A DNA stretch of 64,000 bases from Methanothermobacter wolfeii (GCF_025397995.1 NZ_CP104550.1:1-64000); one strand, 5' to 3'. Shown: positions 1 to 9,544, numbered from the stretch's first letter. The notes: generated by a model not told the origin, from the sequence alone. Numbers and translations: made by a program.

Positions 1-1158
1 AAAAGGACGGAATTTGCAGGTATAAGGACATTCATGCTCATATCCCTCATGGGGGCCCTCTCAGCGAATCTCTCAGGAGCATTTCCCCTGGTGTTCCCTG
101 CAGCCCTCCTCGGCCTGATTATCCTTATACTGGCAAGCTACATTGTAACAACATGGGATGAAGGAGATGTGGGGCTTACAGGGGAGGTGGCGGCCATCAT
201 CGCCTTCCTCCTCGGAGCCCTCTGTTTCTCATATGACTATCGACTTGCAGTTATACTTGCCATCATCGTCACCGCGATACTTGCACTTAAACGGTACATA
301 CACGTCTTTGTAAGGAAGATAAGTGAGAGGGAGATGATTGACACCCTCAAATTTCTCATGATAGCCTTCGTGGTCCTCCCCCTCCTACCCGACGCTCCAA
401 TGGGGCCGTGGGGCGTATTCAACCCCAACAGGATATGGCTCATGGTTGTTTTCATATCAGGGATAAGTTACGCCGGCTACATTGCCATGAAGGTCATAGG
501 ACCAGGGAGGGGACTCGGAGCCACAGGGGTCATAGGGGGGCTGGTTTCAAGTACAGCTGTGGTGACTGCAATGGCGGGGCGCGTGAGGGAATCTGAATTT
601 TTAATGGGCCCTACAGTATTTGCAGCCGTCGTTGCAAGTTCCATGATGTTTCTGAGGATGCTATTTGAGGTTGCGGTGATAAACCCCTCCCTCCTGGGCT
701 TCATAGCACCTCCGATGATTGTGATGGGAGGGCTGGGCTTTTTACTTGGATTTTTATTCACAAGGACCCATCAGACATGGAATCTGATATCAAAATCGAG
801 AACCCCTTTTCAATCAAACCCGCCCTCATATTCGGGGCGCTTTTCATGGGCATACTCTTCATTTCAAAGTCTGCAAGCATTTACCTTGGAAGGAGCGGGT
901 TACTGATAGCAGCCATGGTTTCAGGCGTGGCTGATGTTGATGCAATAACGGTCAGTCTCTCGGTACTTGCAGGGGCCGGCTCCATATCCAGTGGCACCGC
1001 AGCCGCAGCGATAACAATTGCAGGCATATCCAATACACTGGTTAAGACAGGCATAGCCTTCCTGCTTGGAACAAAAAAAATTTGGTAAAAGGGTGGGGAT
1101 GGTTTTTCTTGCAGTTATAGCTGCAGGTGTACTGACGGTCTTCCTGACAGTACTTTAG
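1..1158 (+). pseudogene. DUF4010/MgtC-like membrane protein, 5' partial, two compensating frameshifts
   Basis: The reading frame is open from base 1 (residues KRTEFAGIRTF precede the first Met at 34), so the gene starts upstream of the window. It encodes a multi-pass hydrophobic protein resembling the DUF4010 part of MgtC-type membrane proteins; the transported substrate is unknown. The frame is lost near 761 in ACAAGG: one more A would give FTKDPSDMESD and continue in the frame that is open from 777. It is lost again in the eight-A run at 1073-1080: one A fewer gives KKFGKRVGMVFLAV and runs to a TAG at 1156-1158. The changes are -1 then +1, so the last segment returns to the original frame. 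This is either a real pseudogene or two homopolymer sequence errors. The family call rests on overall resemblance and is moderately sure. Confidence 0.6.
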
Positions 1159-1226
1159 TTGTAGGGATGTGTTTGCTGTTTACCCGACTGTATTGACCGG
1201 ATCTCAGTTTTCCTGTACAGGGAATT

Positions 1227-1544
1227 TCAGGATTTTATCATGGTCAGCACCATCTTGAAGGGCTCCCTTGCCATCAAGGCGTGGGGTTCATCTGCAGGCA
1301 TTATTATCATGTCACCAGCACCGAGAACGTGCCTCTTCCCGCTGATGGTGATCTCAGCCACACCATCGATAACCTGGACGAGGGCATCAAAGGGGGCTGT
1401 GTGTTCACTGAGGCCCTGGCCCCTGTCAAAGGCGAATATGGTAACAGTCCCGGTGTCCTTCCGGATTATCTCCCTGCTTACAACGGCACCCTCCTGATAA
1501 TCTATGAGCCCGGCCACTTTCAGCACCTTTCCAGCAAGTTCCAT
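1227..1544 (-). CDS. Small cupin-domain protein
   Basis: This 105-residue single-domain cupin has a beta-rich core with GLSEHTAPFDALVQVIDG as first motif and GDMIIMPADEPHAL as second. Cupins of this size bind a metal or small ligand, or act as small enzymes; the substrate cannot be told. The usual HxH of motif 1 is reduced to one His (residue 48, HTA), while His88 of motif 2 is kept, so the metal site is atypical. It lies 8 bp downstream of the rubredoxin-Hcp gene on the same strand and is probably cotranscribed, which suggests a role in the same stress or redox response. That role is inference. Confidence 0.8.
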   Translation of the reverse strand: MELAGKVLKVAGLIDYQEGAVVSREIIRKDTGTVTIFAFDRGQGLSEHTAPFDALVQVIDGVAEITISGKRHVLGAGDMIIMPADEPHALMAREPFKMVLTMIKS

Positions 1545-1552
1545 TGTATCAC

Positions 1553-3028
1553 CTATTTCAGCATCTCCTCAATATCCCTTTCAGGTTCTCCTATGTGTTT
1601 AAGGTTGTAGTTCTCAATGAGGAAGTTGATTATATCCTGATTTGCCCATCCAGGGAGCACAGGACCTAAATACATTCCTTTGAGGTCCAGTGACAGGAGA
1701 CTCCACAGTATAGCTGCCGCCTTCTGCTCCATCCAGCTCAGGACGATGCTGAGGGGGAGTTCATTCACATCCATCCCGAAGAGGCTGCTGAGGGCCTCAA
1801 CAAGCTCCACTGCAACTATGGCGTCATTGCACTGTCCAAGGTCTATGAGGCGGGGCACTCCATCTATATCCCCAAGGTCCATTGAATTGAAACGGTACTT
1901 TCCACAGGCCAGTGTGAGGACCACGGTGTCATCCGGGAGTTTCCTGACGAATTCTGTGTAGTAACCTGCCCGTGGGAGGGGGGAGTCACAGCCTCCGACC
2001 AGGAAGAACCTCCTGATCCTTCCATCTTCAACGAGTTCCTTTATTTTATCTGCAAGTGAGAGTATGGTTGAGAGTCCGAAGCCCGTTGTAAGCGTCCCTG
2101 CATCTTCCTCACTGAGGGGTGGCAGTTCAAGGGCCCTGTCTATGAGGGGTTTGAAGTCATAGTCCTCAAGGTGCCTGACACCCGGAAGCCCTGCAACTCC
2201 ACAGGTGAACATACGATCCCTGTAATCATCTGCCGGGAGCAGGACGCAGTTTGAGGTTCCGAGGATTGCTGCTGTGTATCGTGAGAAGGTTTTCTTCTGA
2301 TCGAACCATGGACCTCCAAGCTGACCTGCAAGGTGGGGGTACTTTCTGAGTTCAGGGTACCCGTGGGCCGGTAGGAGCTCTGAGTGGGTGTAGACGTTTA
2401 TACCGGTGTCCTCTGTCTGTCTTAGGAGTTCATCAAGGGCCCTGAGGCTGTGGCCTGTTGCTATTATGGCCGGACCTTCAAGTGCACCCACCCTGACCTC
2501 TGCAGGTTCAGGTTCTCCGTAGCTGTCTATATGGGCCTTTTTAAGGAGTTTCATTGTCCTGATGTTCATTTCACCGGCTTCAAGGGCCAGTTCCACGAAT
2601 TCCTCTGGATTGAAGTTGACGTTTGTGAGTGTTGAATAGAAGCCCTTTTCAAGGAAGGCGTCTATCTTGCTGTCGGTGTATCCAAGTTCACGGGCATGGT
2701 AGAGGTAGGCTGAAATGCCCTTTATGGCAAATAAAAGGTTGTCCTGGAGCCTTGCAACGGTTGGTTCCTTACCGCAGACCCCCCGGCTGGTACATGCCCT
2801 TCCACGCACGGTCTGTGAGCACTGATAACAGAACATGTCTATATCTTCGGGCCTTACACGTCTTATTTCACCCTTAAGGGGTTCGAACTGGTCCTTCCCA
2901 ACATTGCAGACAGGGCAGACCCACTCTTCAGGGAGTTCTTCAAAAGGTGTCCCCGGCGATATTCCTGCCCTCGGGTCACCTGTATCAGGGTCGTATATGT
3001 AGTCGCATACTATGCAGCGGTACTTCAT
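1553..3028 (-). CDS. hcp: Rubredoxin-hydroxylamine reductase (hybrid cluster protein) fusion
   Basis: This 491-residue protein has two modules. Residues 1-52 are a rubredoxin with Cys5, Cys8, Cys38 and Cys41 (CIVC and CPVC) around one Fe. From about residue 65 it is a hybrid cluster (prismane) protein with N-terminal cluster cysteines 67, 70, 79 and 85, and the later hybrid-cluster ligand motifs [49 protein letters not shown] and WMEQKA. Hcp proteins reduce hydroxylamine or nitric oxide under nitrosative or oxidative stress. The rubredoxin is presumably a built-in electron donor; Hcp usually relies on a separate partner. A divergent TrmB-type regulator and a cupin flank it. The family call is firm, the electron-transfer role is inference. 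Confidence 0.93.
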   Translation of the reverse strand: MKYRCIVCDYIYDPDTGDPRAGISPGTPFEELPEEWVCPVCNVGKDQFEPLKGEIRRVRPEDIDMFCYQCSQTVRGRACTSRGVCGKEPTVARLQDNLLFAIKGISAYLYHARELGYTDSKIDAFLEKGFYSTLTNVNFNPEEFVELALEAGEMNIRTMKLLKKAHIDSYGEPEPAEVRVGALEGPAIIATGHSLRALDELLRQTEDTGINVYTHSELLPAHGYPELRKYPHLAGQLGGPWFDQKKTFSRYTAAILGTSNCVLLPADDYRDRMFTCGVAGLPGVRHLEDYDFKPLIDRALELPPLSEEDAGTLTTGFGLSTILSLADKIKELVEDGRIRRFFLVGGCDSPLPRAGYYTEFVRKLPDDTVVLTLACGKYRFNSMDLGDIDGVPRLIDLGQCNDAIVAVELVEALSSLFGMDVNELPLSIVLSWMEQKAAAILWSLLSLDLKGMYLGPVLPGWANQDIINFLIENYNLKHIGEPERDIEEMLK

Positions 3029-3056
3029 TTTCCATCACCATATTAAAAACTGGCAG

Positions 3057-3090
3057 AAAAATATATATAATTTTTGTCACTAAGTGAGTA
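3057..3090. promoter_or_regulatory. Divergent promoter and candidate operator between hcp and trmB-like gene
   Basis: The 85-bp gap between the two divergent genes holds an AT-rich TATA-like stretch (AAAATATATATAATTTTT, about 3057-3075). Next to it is an inverted repeat TCACT-A-AGTGA at 3077-3087. The position between a stress enzyme and a DNA-binding regulator suggests the repeat is the operator of that regulator, possibly autoregulatory. This is inference from position and symmetry. Confidence 0.45.
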
Positions 3091-3113
3091 TAAAATGAGA
3101 CAGAGGTGTGTTT

Positions 3114-3851
3114 ATGGAGAGGAGGATCAGGAAGGCCCTCAGACTCATGGACCTCACAGACTACGAGGCATCTGCGTATACAGCACTGACATCACTTGTT
3201 TCAGGCAGGGCAGGTGAAGTCGGGGAGGCTGCAGGGATTCCAAGATCCCGGGTATATGATATCCTGAGGAAACTGGCAGAGAAGGGATTTGTTGAGGTTG
3301 AGAGGGGTAAACCAATGAGGTACCATGCAGTCCCCCCATCGGAGGTCTTCAGAAGAGAGAAGAAGAGGATAAATGAAGTCCTTCATGAGGCAGGTGTTGA
3401 ACTTACAAGGATCTATGAGGATCAGATATCACGTGTACCGGCCCCTGTATGGCTTATACATGGACAGGAGAAGATCATAAAGAAGGAGATTGAGATAATT
3501 TCCAGGTCAAGGCATGAATTTAAGATGAGGATGGGCTTCTTCTTCAGGGGCGAGCTTAAAACACTTGAACCGGTACTGGGGAGGATAAACGACCGGGGCG
3601 TTGATGTCAGGGTAATGGCAGGAGCCGAGATCAGGGGACTTCCATGCAGGGTAAGGATTGTGGAAATGCCACCAGTCAAGATGATGGTGAGGGATGGGGA
3701 GGAGATGATGTGGGTCTTCTCAAGGTTCACACCGGACGGCTCCCCAATACCAGAAACAGCCATAGGTATATGGAACCAGTACCCTGAAATCGCCGAGAAC
3801 TATTCAAGGATATTTGATACGATATGGGAGGGTGGAAGGGCAGGAATATGA
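3114..3851 (+). CDS. TrmB-family transcriptional regulator
   Basis: The protein has about 245 residues. Residues 5-75 form a winged helix-turn-helix (LTDYEASAYTALTSL, then IPRSRVYDILRKLAEKGFVEV) typical of TrmB regulators. The rest is the PLD-like C-terminal part of the family, a sensor domain whose effector is unknown here. I chose the ATG at 3114 because GAGGTG at 3103-3108 sits 5 nt upstream; an in-frame GTG at 3108 would overlap that site. It is divergent from the hcp fusion across 85 bp with an inverted repeat between them, so control of hcp and of itself is likely. That target assignment is inferred from position only. Confidence 0.85.
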   Translation: MERRIRKALRLMDLTDYEASAYTALTSLVSGRAGEVGEAAGIPRSRVYDILRKLAEKGFVEVERGKPMRYHAVPPSEVFRREKKRINEVLHEAGVELTRIYEDQISRVPAPVWLIHGQEKIIKKEIEIISRSRHEFKMRMGFFFRGELKTLEPVLGRINDRGVDVRVMAGAEIRGLPCRVRIVEMPPVKMMVRDGEEMMWVFSRFTPDGSPIPETAIGIWNQYPEIAENYSRIFDTIWEGGRAGI

Positions 3852-4032
3852 ATCATAAACAGTCTAGTTAATTACTCTATTTTAATACTGAATATATCAG
3901 CAGAGCCAACCCTTATCAGTTTCAGCCGCTTAAAACCATTTTTCCCTGACCTGCATATTCCTGGGACCCCAGCCGAAACAATTAAAAAGATCACATAAAA
4001 CAATAACATTAATTATTTTTAAAGGTGATGAT

Positions 4033-5850
4033 ATGCGGATACTTTTAATTCACTCTGATTACATTAAATACAGGACAAAGAATAAGACCGGCATAGCAGA
4101 GGATATACCCGATGAAATGATGGAGGGACAGTTCAAAGAGTCCCTGGTGGTCTTCACAGCAGTTGAGGCAGAGGACGAGGAAAACCCGGCGTCAGTTGTT
4201 GAAAACGCGGTCAAGGAAATAGTAAAGGTATACAATGATGTGAAGGCAGAAAACGTTGTCATATACCCCTACGCCCATCTGAGCTCCTCCCTGAGTTCAC
4301 CTGCAACAGCAAAGAAGGTCCTTAAGGAAATGGCCTGGAGGATCGGTGAAATGGGAATCAAGGTTTCAAGGGCCCCCTTCGGATGGTACAAGGCCTTTGA
4401 AATATCCTGCAAGGGACACCCCCTTTCGGAGCTGTCAAGGACAATCAGACCGGAACCTGTTAGGGAGGAGTCAGGGTCGGAGGAGTCCGAGTGGTTCATA
4501 CTCTACAGGGGGGAACTTGTAAAACCAGAGGAGTTCGAATTCAGGAACAGGGACCTTGAAAACCTTGTAAACTATGAACTTGGAAGACTCGAATCATCAG
4601 GGGATGAACCACCCCATGTTAGGCTGATGAGGGAGAAGGGACTTGCAGACTATGAACCCTCTGCAGATGTGGGACACCTTCGATGGTACCCCAAGGGGAG
4701 GCTCATAAGGGACCTCCTTGCAGACTACGTTTACATGCTCGTGACCAGTGAGGGTGCAATGCCTGTTGAGACACCCATAATGTATGACCTTGAGGATGAG
4801 GCCATAAGGGTCCATGCAGAGAAGTTCGGTGAGAGACAGTACAGGATGAAGAACAAGAAGGAGCTCATGCTGAGATACGCCTGCTGCTTCGGGGCATTCA
4901 GAATACTATCAGACTCCTTCCTCACATGGAAGAACCTCCCGGCAGGTATATATGAACTTTCAACCTACAGCTTCAGGCTTGAGAAGAAGGGGGAGGTTGT
5001 GGGGCTCAAGAGGCTCAGGGGATTCACAATGCCCGATCTTCACACTGTCTGCGCTGACCTTGAACAGTCCCTTGAGGAGTTCTCAAAGCAGGTTGATATG
5101 TGCATGAGGACCGGGGAGGACTTTCAGGTGAACTATGAGGTCATATTCAGGGCCACAGCAGACTTCTATGAGGAATACAGGGACTGGGTCCATGAAGTTG
5201 CAGATAAAATAGGGAAACCCATACTCCTTGAGATACTGCCGGCAAGGAAACACTACTGGATAGCTAAAATGGACTTCGCAGCCATAGATTACCTTGGAAG
5301 ACCCATAGAGAACCCAACGGTTCAGATAGACGTTGAAAGCGGTGAAAGATTCGATATAACCTACATCAACCAGAAGGAGGAGGAGGCAAACCCCATAATA
5401 CTCCACTGCAGTCCCACAGGGAGTATCGAGAGGGTGATATGCAGTTTACTTGAGAAGACAGCCATTGAGATGGATGAAAGGCCGCCCATGCTACCGGTAT
5501 GGCTTTCACCGGTGCAGGTGAGGGTTCTGCCGATTGCTGAGCGCCACCTTGAATATGCCGGGGAAATAGTATCCCGGTTACTGGCTGCAGATGTGAGGGC
5601 GGACCTGGATGACCGCTCAGAGACCCTCGGTAAGAAGATAAGAAACGCAGCCCAGGAATGGGTCCCCTACGTTGTTGTTATAGGGGACAGTGAAATGGAG
5701 GGTAAACTCACGGTTAATGTCAGGGAAACCGGTGAGAAAATCCAGATGACCCTTGATGAGCTCATAGAAACCTTAAGGTCAGAGACAGAGGGCATGCCCT
5801 TCAGGAGACTTCCACTTCCTGTAAGACTCTCAGAGAGGATTAACTTCTAG
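4033..5850 (+). CDS. thrS: Threonyl-tRNA synthetase, archaeal type
   Basis: This 605-residue enzyme charges tRNA-Thr with threonine. Residues 1-145 (start [13 protein letters not shown]) are the archaea-specific N-terminal editing domain, related to D-aminoacyl-tRNA deacylases, which removes mischarged serine. The class II catalytic core includes [20 protein letters not shown] and [11 protein letters not shown]. The C-terminal anticodon-binding domain begins near [14 protein letters not shown]. Length and domain order fit the euryarchaeal family. The start is supported by GGTGAT at 4024-4029. The gene stands alone with about 180 bp of AT-rich upstream sequence and a T-rich stretch (about 5888-5895) downstream. 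Confidence 0.97.
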   Translation: MRILLIHSDYIKYRTKNKTGIAEDIPDEMMEGQFKESLVVFTAVEAEDEENPASVVENAVKEIVKVYNDVKAENVVIYPYAHLSSSLSSPATAKKVLKEMAWRIGEMGIKVSRAPFGWYKAFEISCKGHPLSELSRTIRPEPVREESGSEESEWFILYRGELVKPEEFEFRNRDLENLVNYELGRLESSGDEPPHVRLMREKGLADYEPSADVGHLRWYPKGRLIRDLLADYVYMLVTSEGAMPVETPIMYDLEDEAIRVHAEKFGERQYRMKNKKELMLRYACCFGAFRILSDSFLTWKNLPAGIYELSTYSFRLEKKGEVVGLKRLRGFTMPDLHTVCADLEQSLEEFSKQVDMCMRTGEDFQVNYEVIFRATADFYEEYRDWVHEVADKIGKPILLEILPARKHYWIAKMDFAAIDYLGRPIENPTVQIDVESGERFDITYINQKEEEANPIILHCSPTGSIERVICSLLEKTAIEMDERPPMLPVWLSPVQVRVLPIAERHLEYAGEIVSRLLAADVRADLDDRSETLGKKIRNAAQEWVPYVVVIGDSEMEGKLTVNVRETGEKIQMTLDELIETLRSETEGMPFRRLPLPVRLSERINF

Positions 5851-5937
5851 GGTCACACGGATTCTTTTCAGGATCCTCCCGAAACCATTTTTTTTAATCT
5901 CAGGATCACAAGCGGGTGTCCTTCACCTACAACCCGG

Positions 5938-5992
5938 TTATAAGTTATAACTTATAAGATATACTTTATAAGTTCTAAATTATAAGTTCTAA
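5938..5992. promoter_or_regulatory. Tandem TTATAAG heptamer array upstream of parA
   Basis: Heptamers TTATAAG occur at 5938, 5952, 5966 and 5980, with TTATAAC at 5945 and TTCTAA-type units between, all in exact 7-bp register. The first 20 bp (5938-5957) are a perfect palindrome. The last unit is 39 nt before the parA ATG, so it may also serve as the TATA box. The same heptamer arrangement occurs at 24273-24307 and 50930-50950. It may be an operator for parA, a centromere-like partition site, or a regulator site shared with amino-acid genes; the sequence does not decide. Confidence 0.65.
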
Positions 5993-6018
5993 TGGATGAC
6001 CTTCAGGCGGTGATGATT

Positions 6019-6792
6019 ATGGGAGAAATGATTTCCATCATAAACCAGAAGGGAGGCTGTGGAAAGACAACCACGGCGGTCAATCTTTCAGCGGCACTGG
6101 CCCTTCTTGACAGGAGGGTCCTTGTAATCGACATGGACCCCCAGGGAAACGCAACAACAGGCCTTGGAATTAAAAAATCAGAGCTGGAATCAACAATATA
6201 CACGGTCCTCAGCAGGAAAACAGGGTTATCAGATGTTATCCTGCCAACAGAACTCCAGGACCTCTACATAGCACCCAGCAACATATCCCTGAGCGGTGCC
6301 GAGATTGAACTCAGCAGTGAAATAGGGTACCATGCAATACTCCAGGAGGCGGTCAGGGATGTGAGAAATGAGTTCGACTACATATTCATAGACTCCCCAC
6401 CATCCCTGGGCATACTGACACTCAACGCCCTGGTGGCATCAGACAGTGTTATAATACCTATCCAGGCAGAGTACTATGCCCTTGAGGGAATGGCGGACCT
6501 CTTAAAGACCATGAGCCTTGTCCATGAGCGCCTCCAGAGTCCATGCCCAATAAAGGGCATACTAATGACCCTCTATGATTCAAGGACCCGGCTTGCAAGG
6601 GACGTCCACAGGGAGGTTAAGAACTTCTTCGGTGAGAGCGAGAACATTTTCAGAACCACCATCCCACGGAACGTCCGCCTTGCAGAGGCACCAAGCCATG
6701 GAAAGCCATGCATAACCTATGACCCTGAAAGCACGGGCACAGCAGCCTACATGAAACTTGCAGGGGAAATAATAGGGATGGAGTGTGAATGA
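6019..6792 (+). CDS. parA: ParA/Soj-type partition ATPase
   Basis: This 257-residue P-loop ATPase has the deviant Walker A QKGGCGKTTTAVN, the DMDPQGN switch and Walker B FIDSPPSLG, all hallmarks of ParA/Soj. Such ATPases bind DNA cooperatively when ATP-loaded and move chromosomes or plasmids with a ParB partner. I chose the ATG at 6019 (MGEMISIINQ) because GGTGAT at 6009-6014 precedes it by 4 nt; in-frame ATGs at 5992 and 6013 lack this. The stop overlaps the start of the next gene (ATGATG), so the two are translationally coupled. It lies directly downstream of a heptamer array. Confidence 0.92.
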   Translation: MGEMISIINQKGGCGKTTTAVNLSAALALLDRRVLVIDMDPQGNATTGLGIKKSELESTIYTVLSRKTGLSDVILPTELQDLYIAPSNISLSGAEIELSSEIGYHAILQEAVRDVRNEFDYIFIDSPPSLGILTLNALVASDSVIIPIQAEYYALEGMADLLKTMSLVHERLQSPCPIKGILMTLYDSRTRLARDVHREVKNFFGESENIFRTTIPRNVRLAEAPSHGKPCITYDPESTGTAAYMKLAGEIIGMECE

Positions 6793-7091
6793 TGGCACAG
6801 AAAAAGGGGCTTGGAATGGGACTGGATGCCCTCATCCAGGCAAAGACAAGAAAGGAACCTGAAAATGAACCTGAAACTCATGTAACCAGTGAGGAGCAGG
6901 TTAAAGCCGTGATGGAGGATGTTAAAAAGAACCCGCGGATAACCCTATGGTCCGCAAGGTCAGCGGCGGTTCTGAGGTACCTTAAAAAGACACAGCCAGA
7001 GTTCAGCATAAGCAGGGAGGCCTCTTCTCTTATAGAGAGGGCTGTAAGGGAGAAGTACCCTGATATATGGGAACTTTTCTCAGACCTCTAG
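6789..7091 (+). CDS. Small ParB-like partner of ParA
   Basis: The 100-residue protein begins MMAQKKGLGMGLDALIQ, which matches the short N-terminal segment of ParB that contacts ParA (KKGLGxGLxALI). The ParB/Srx nuclease fold and central helix-turn-helix that should follow are absent. Instead there is an acidic linker (residues 20-50) and a basic, helical C-terminal part (PRITLWSARSAAVLRYLKK to EKYPDIWELFSDL) that could dimerise or bind DNA. It overlaps parA by 4 nt. By context it is the adaptor that stimulates ParA, an inference. The N-terminal motif is clear; the C-terminal half I do not recognise. Confidence 0.75.
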   Translation: MMAQKKGLGMGLDALIQAKTRKEPENEPETHVTSEEQVKAVMEDVKKNPRITLWSARSAAVLRYLKKTQPEFSISREASSLIERAVREKYPDIWELFSDL

Positions 7092-7129
7092 AGGCACCAG
7101 TTAAAGAAGATCAAAATGGGGGGCTGGGG

Positions 7130-8230
7130 TCATCCAAGCCACTCTTCAAGACTTGTCTGTCTTTCATCAAACCGGATGAATGGCTCGGCCCTTTTTAATC
7201 TGACACCGATTTCCTTCAGCAAGTCAGGACTCAGATCCCTCTTCTTCCTTATACTTATTATCTTCCTGGCGGATACCGGGCCGATGCCAGGAACGCGGAT
7301 GATCTCCCTGTAGGGGGCTTCCCTTAAATCCACAGGGAAGATGTCCATCTCAAGGGCGGCGGCGTACTTCGGGTCAACCTCAGGGTCAAGGTATCCACCA
7401 TGGAATTGAAGTTCATCAGGACTGAAACCATAGGATTTAATGAGGTTGTCTGCCTGGTAGAGCCTCATAACCCTCTCAGGATTTTCAGCTTCTCTTTCCT
7501 CCAGGGGAGTCCCTTCCACTGGTTCAAAGGCACTGAAGTACACCCTCCTTGTCGAGTACTTCTCATGCATCCACTTTATCCTTTTAACTATTTCACGGTC
7601 AGTCTCGTCCACGGCACCAACCATCAGCTGGGTGCTGTGACCCGCCGGAGCAAGGGTCCTGTCCCTGTCAAGGAGTCTCTTAATCCATCTGATTCTCCTG
7701 AGTATGTCCACACCGTAATCCTTGGTTGATGATAGCTCCTCGAGCCCGTCCCTGGTGGCTGTTTCAATGTTTATACTCACACGGCTTGCAAGTTCCATGG
7801 CCCTCCTTATACTGTCCATGGATGCCCCGGGTATGATCTTGAGGTGGATGTAACCGCCGTAACCCTCTGTGCGGAGGATCCTGAGGGTCTCGATAAGTTT
7901 TTCCATGGTTTCATCAGGGTCCCTGCTGACACCTGATGAGAGGAAGAGACCATCGACGTACCTTTTATGGTAGTAGCTGAGGAATATTCCGGCTATCTCC
8001 CTGGGTTCAAGCTCAACAGGGGTTATCCCTGAATTGTTTATGCAGTACCTGCAGTCATTGCAGCAGCGGTTTGTAAGTAAAACCTTGAAGAGGGGGACCC
8101 TGCAGCCCCTGTAGCTGCTGTAGTATATTCCCGGCACCGAGGGATTCCTCTGGGAGGGATCTGCACTGTAATCACAGAGATCAAACTGTGCAGTATCACT
8201 GAGGATCTGAACCCTATCCGCAAGACTCAT
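7130..8230 (-). CDS. Radical SAM protein with C-terminal helix-hairpin-helix (putative DNA modification/repair family)
   Basis: The protein has 366 residues. The radical SAM cluster motif is CX3CX2C in TNRCCNDCRYCINN, near residues 54-61. A TIM-barrel core follows (GLFLSSGVSRDPDETMEKL, IHLKIIPGAS, SINIETATRDGLE). The C-terminus has a helix-hairpin-helix (IRVPGIGPVSARKIISIRKK, about 305-325) that would contact DNA without sequence specificity. This combination is typical of the radical SAM family annotated as putative DNA modification/repair proteins, whose reaction is not established. It is convergent with the mini-parB gene and has no evident operon partner. Confidence 0.88.
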   Translation of the reverse strand: MSLADRVQILSDTAQFDLCDYSADPSQRNPSVPGIYYSSYRGCRVPLFKVLLTNRCCNDCRYCINNSGITPVELEPREIAGIFLSYYHKRYVDGLFLSSGVSRDPDETMEKLIETLRILRTEGYGGYIHLKIIPGASMDSIRRAMELASRVSINIETATRDGLEELSSTKDYGVDILRRIRWIKRLLDRDRTLAPAGHSTQLMVGAVDETDREIVKRIKWMHEKYSTRRVYFSAFEPVEGTPLEEREAENPERVMRLYQADNLIKSYGFSPDELQFHGGYLDPEVDPKYAAALEMDIFPVDLREAPYREIIRVPGIGPVSARKIISIRKKRDLSPDLLKEIGVRLKRAEPFIRFDERQTSLEEWLG

Positions 8231-8734
8231 GGAGAATGTTATGTATCTGATTCTATAATTAGATTACCATCCTCATGAGAGCCCTGGATGTTGAGTTAAT
8301 GAAGTCATTTTCATGATTAAAGGATGAAACTTAAAAATACAATAAGATGATTAAAACAGATATAAATCCATTAAGACTTTTTTGTAACCTTGAATGGCTT
8401 CAGGGGATCGCATGTCTCCTGAAATAAAATATGAATGCTTAACTCTCAGCAGCAACATTCACAATTCGAGGAGTACATCTTAAAAAGAATTTTAAAGGTC
8501 TTATTTTTTAAAAATAAGCATTGAAATGATTATAATGGATTAAAGGAGAAATTAAAATGTGAGACTGGATACATCCATCTTTAAAAAGGAATGAGAAGGG
8601 CTTAATCCAAAAAAAAGGAATTTATGAAGGCTTCTTTCACGATTTTGAAGCAAAATATTTATATATTATGTTTGAATTAATCTATCTAACATCTAGGAAA
8701 AACAGCAGATTTTTTCTGGATTGGAGGCGGTAAA
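8231..8734. other. AT-rich intergenic region of about 500 bp
   Basis: No coding frame with believable codon use is visible on either strand, and I see no tRNA-like fold. Its A+T content is clearly higher than that of the flanking genes. Near its right end TTTATATATT (about 8656-8665) is a good TATA box for the downstream secreted-protein gene. The rest shows only short A- or T-rich runs. Confidence 0.5.
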
Positions 8735-9274
8735 ATTAAGCGAATTTTATTAACATCCCTTTTTTTATCTTCGATAATTGCTGCAGGCGCAGTATCCTCC
8801 TTTGATATGGAAGATAAAGAAAGCAGTTTCAGGGCCCCGGGTCATGTTAAGGTGGATGCAAAGATCCATAAACACACAGTGAAGGTCCATGTAAAGGCAT
8901 CCTATAAAAAGAAGATCAAGAGGAAGTATGCAAGGGCATACTATAAAAAGAAGGTTAAGAAGAGGAAACATGCATGGGCATACACCCTGAGATACACCAC
9001 CAGAAGGCATGTTGGCGCATCCCATCATGAGGTGAACCCTCAGTGGGTGGAGGCCAGTGGAAGATGCTCATGCTCCCTTCACACAGATTACAGGGAACAC
9101 ACTTCACGCTTCAGGAATTACTGTCCATTCTGCGGTAGCCATGGAAAACTGGCCTATGAGGAGGGACCAACCTGTCCGGAGGGTATGTGGGTGTGCAGGG
9201 GCTGTGATGCCGACTTCTGCCTGGTTCATGGCAAATCACACACATCAAGGGCAAAATACCTCTCAAGGGTATAA
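8735..9274 (+). CDS. Small secreted, lysine-rich, cysteine-rich (zinc-finger-like) protein
   Basis: Translation from an ATT codon at 8735 gives IKRILLTSLFLSSIIAAGAV, a convincing signal peptide, continuing in frame into the ATG at 8807. A GGAGG at 8723-8727 is correctly spaced for 8735, so the true start is probably there. That requires a rare ATT start or a mutated ATG. The mature part has a very basic stretch (YKKKIKRKYARAYYKKKVKK). It is followed by CSCSLH, CPFCGSHG, CPEGMW and CRGCDADFC, a probable metal-binding Cys/His domain. I recognise no family. Export across the membrane is likely, the function unknown. Confidence 0.6.
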   Translation: MKRILLTSLFLSSIIAAGAVSSFDMEDKESSFRAPGHVKVDAKIHKHTVKVHVKASYKKKIKRKYARAYYKKKVKKRKHAWAYTLRYTTRRHVGASHHEVNPQWVEASGRCSCSLHTDYREHTSRFRNYCPFCGSHGKLAYEEGPTCPEGMWVCRGCDADFCLVHGKSHTSRAKYLSRV

Positions 9275-9544
9275 ATACCCTACTCAGCAAATAAAAGGCG
9301 GGGGCACTGAAAGAGTTAGAATCTACTGTTCATCGTATATCCTCCGGGATCTGATTCAACACCCCTTCTTTATTCAGGGCGGACCCCCCATAACCTTTAC
9401 CCACCTCAAGGACAGCTTATGATTGTAATAAGATGACGTACAACCACATCTAAGTTATTCTCATCCTGAATATTGAATAAATGCTGCATTGAACCTGTTA
9501 GTAGCTCCACAATAATTAAATAAAGAGAGCCTTGACTCTTATAT

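Noticed and set aside
9275-9544. Possible short gene between the secreted protein and cfbB
   Set aside because: Frames are interrupted or atypical in composition and there is no ribosome site; treated as intergenic.
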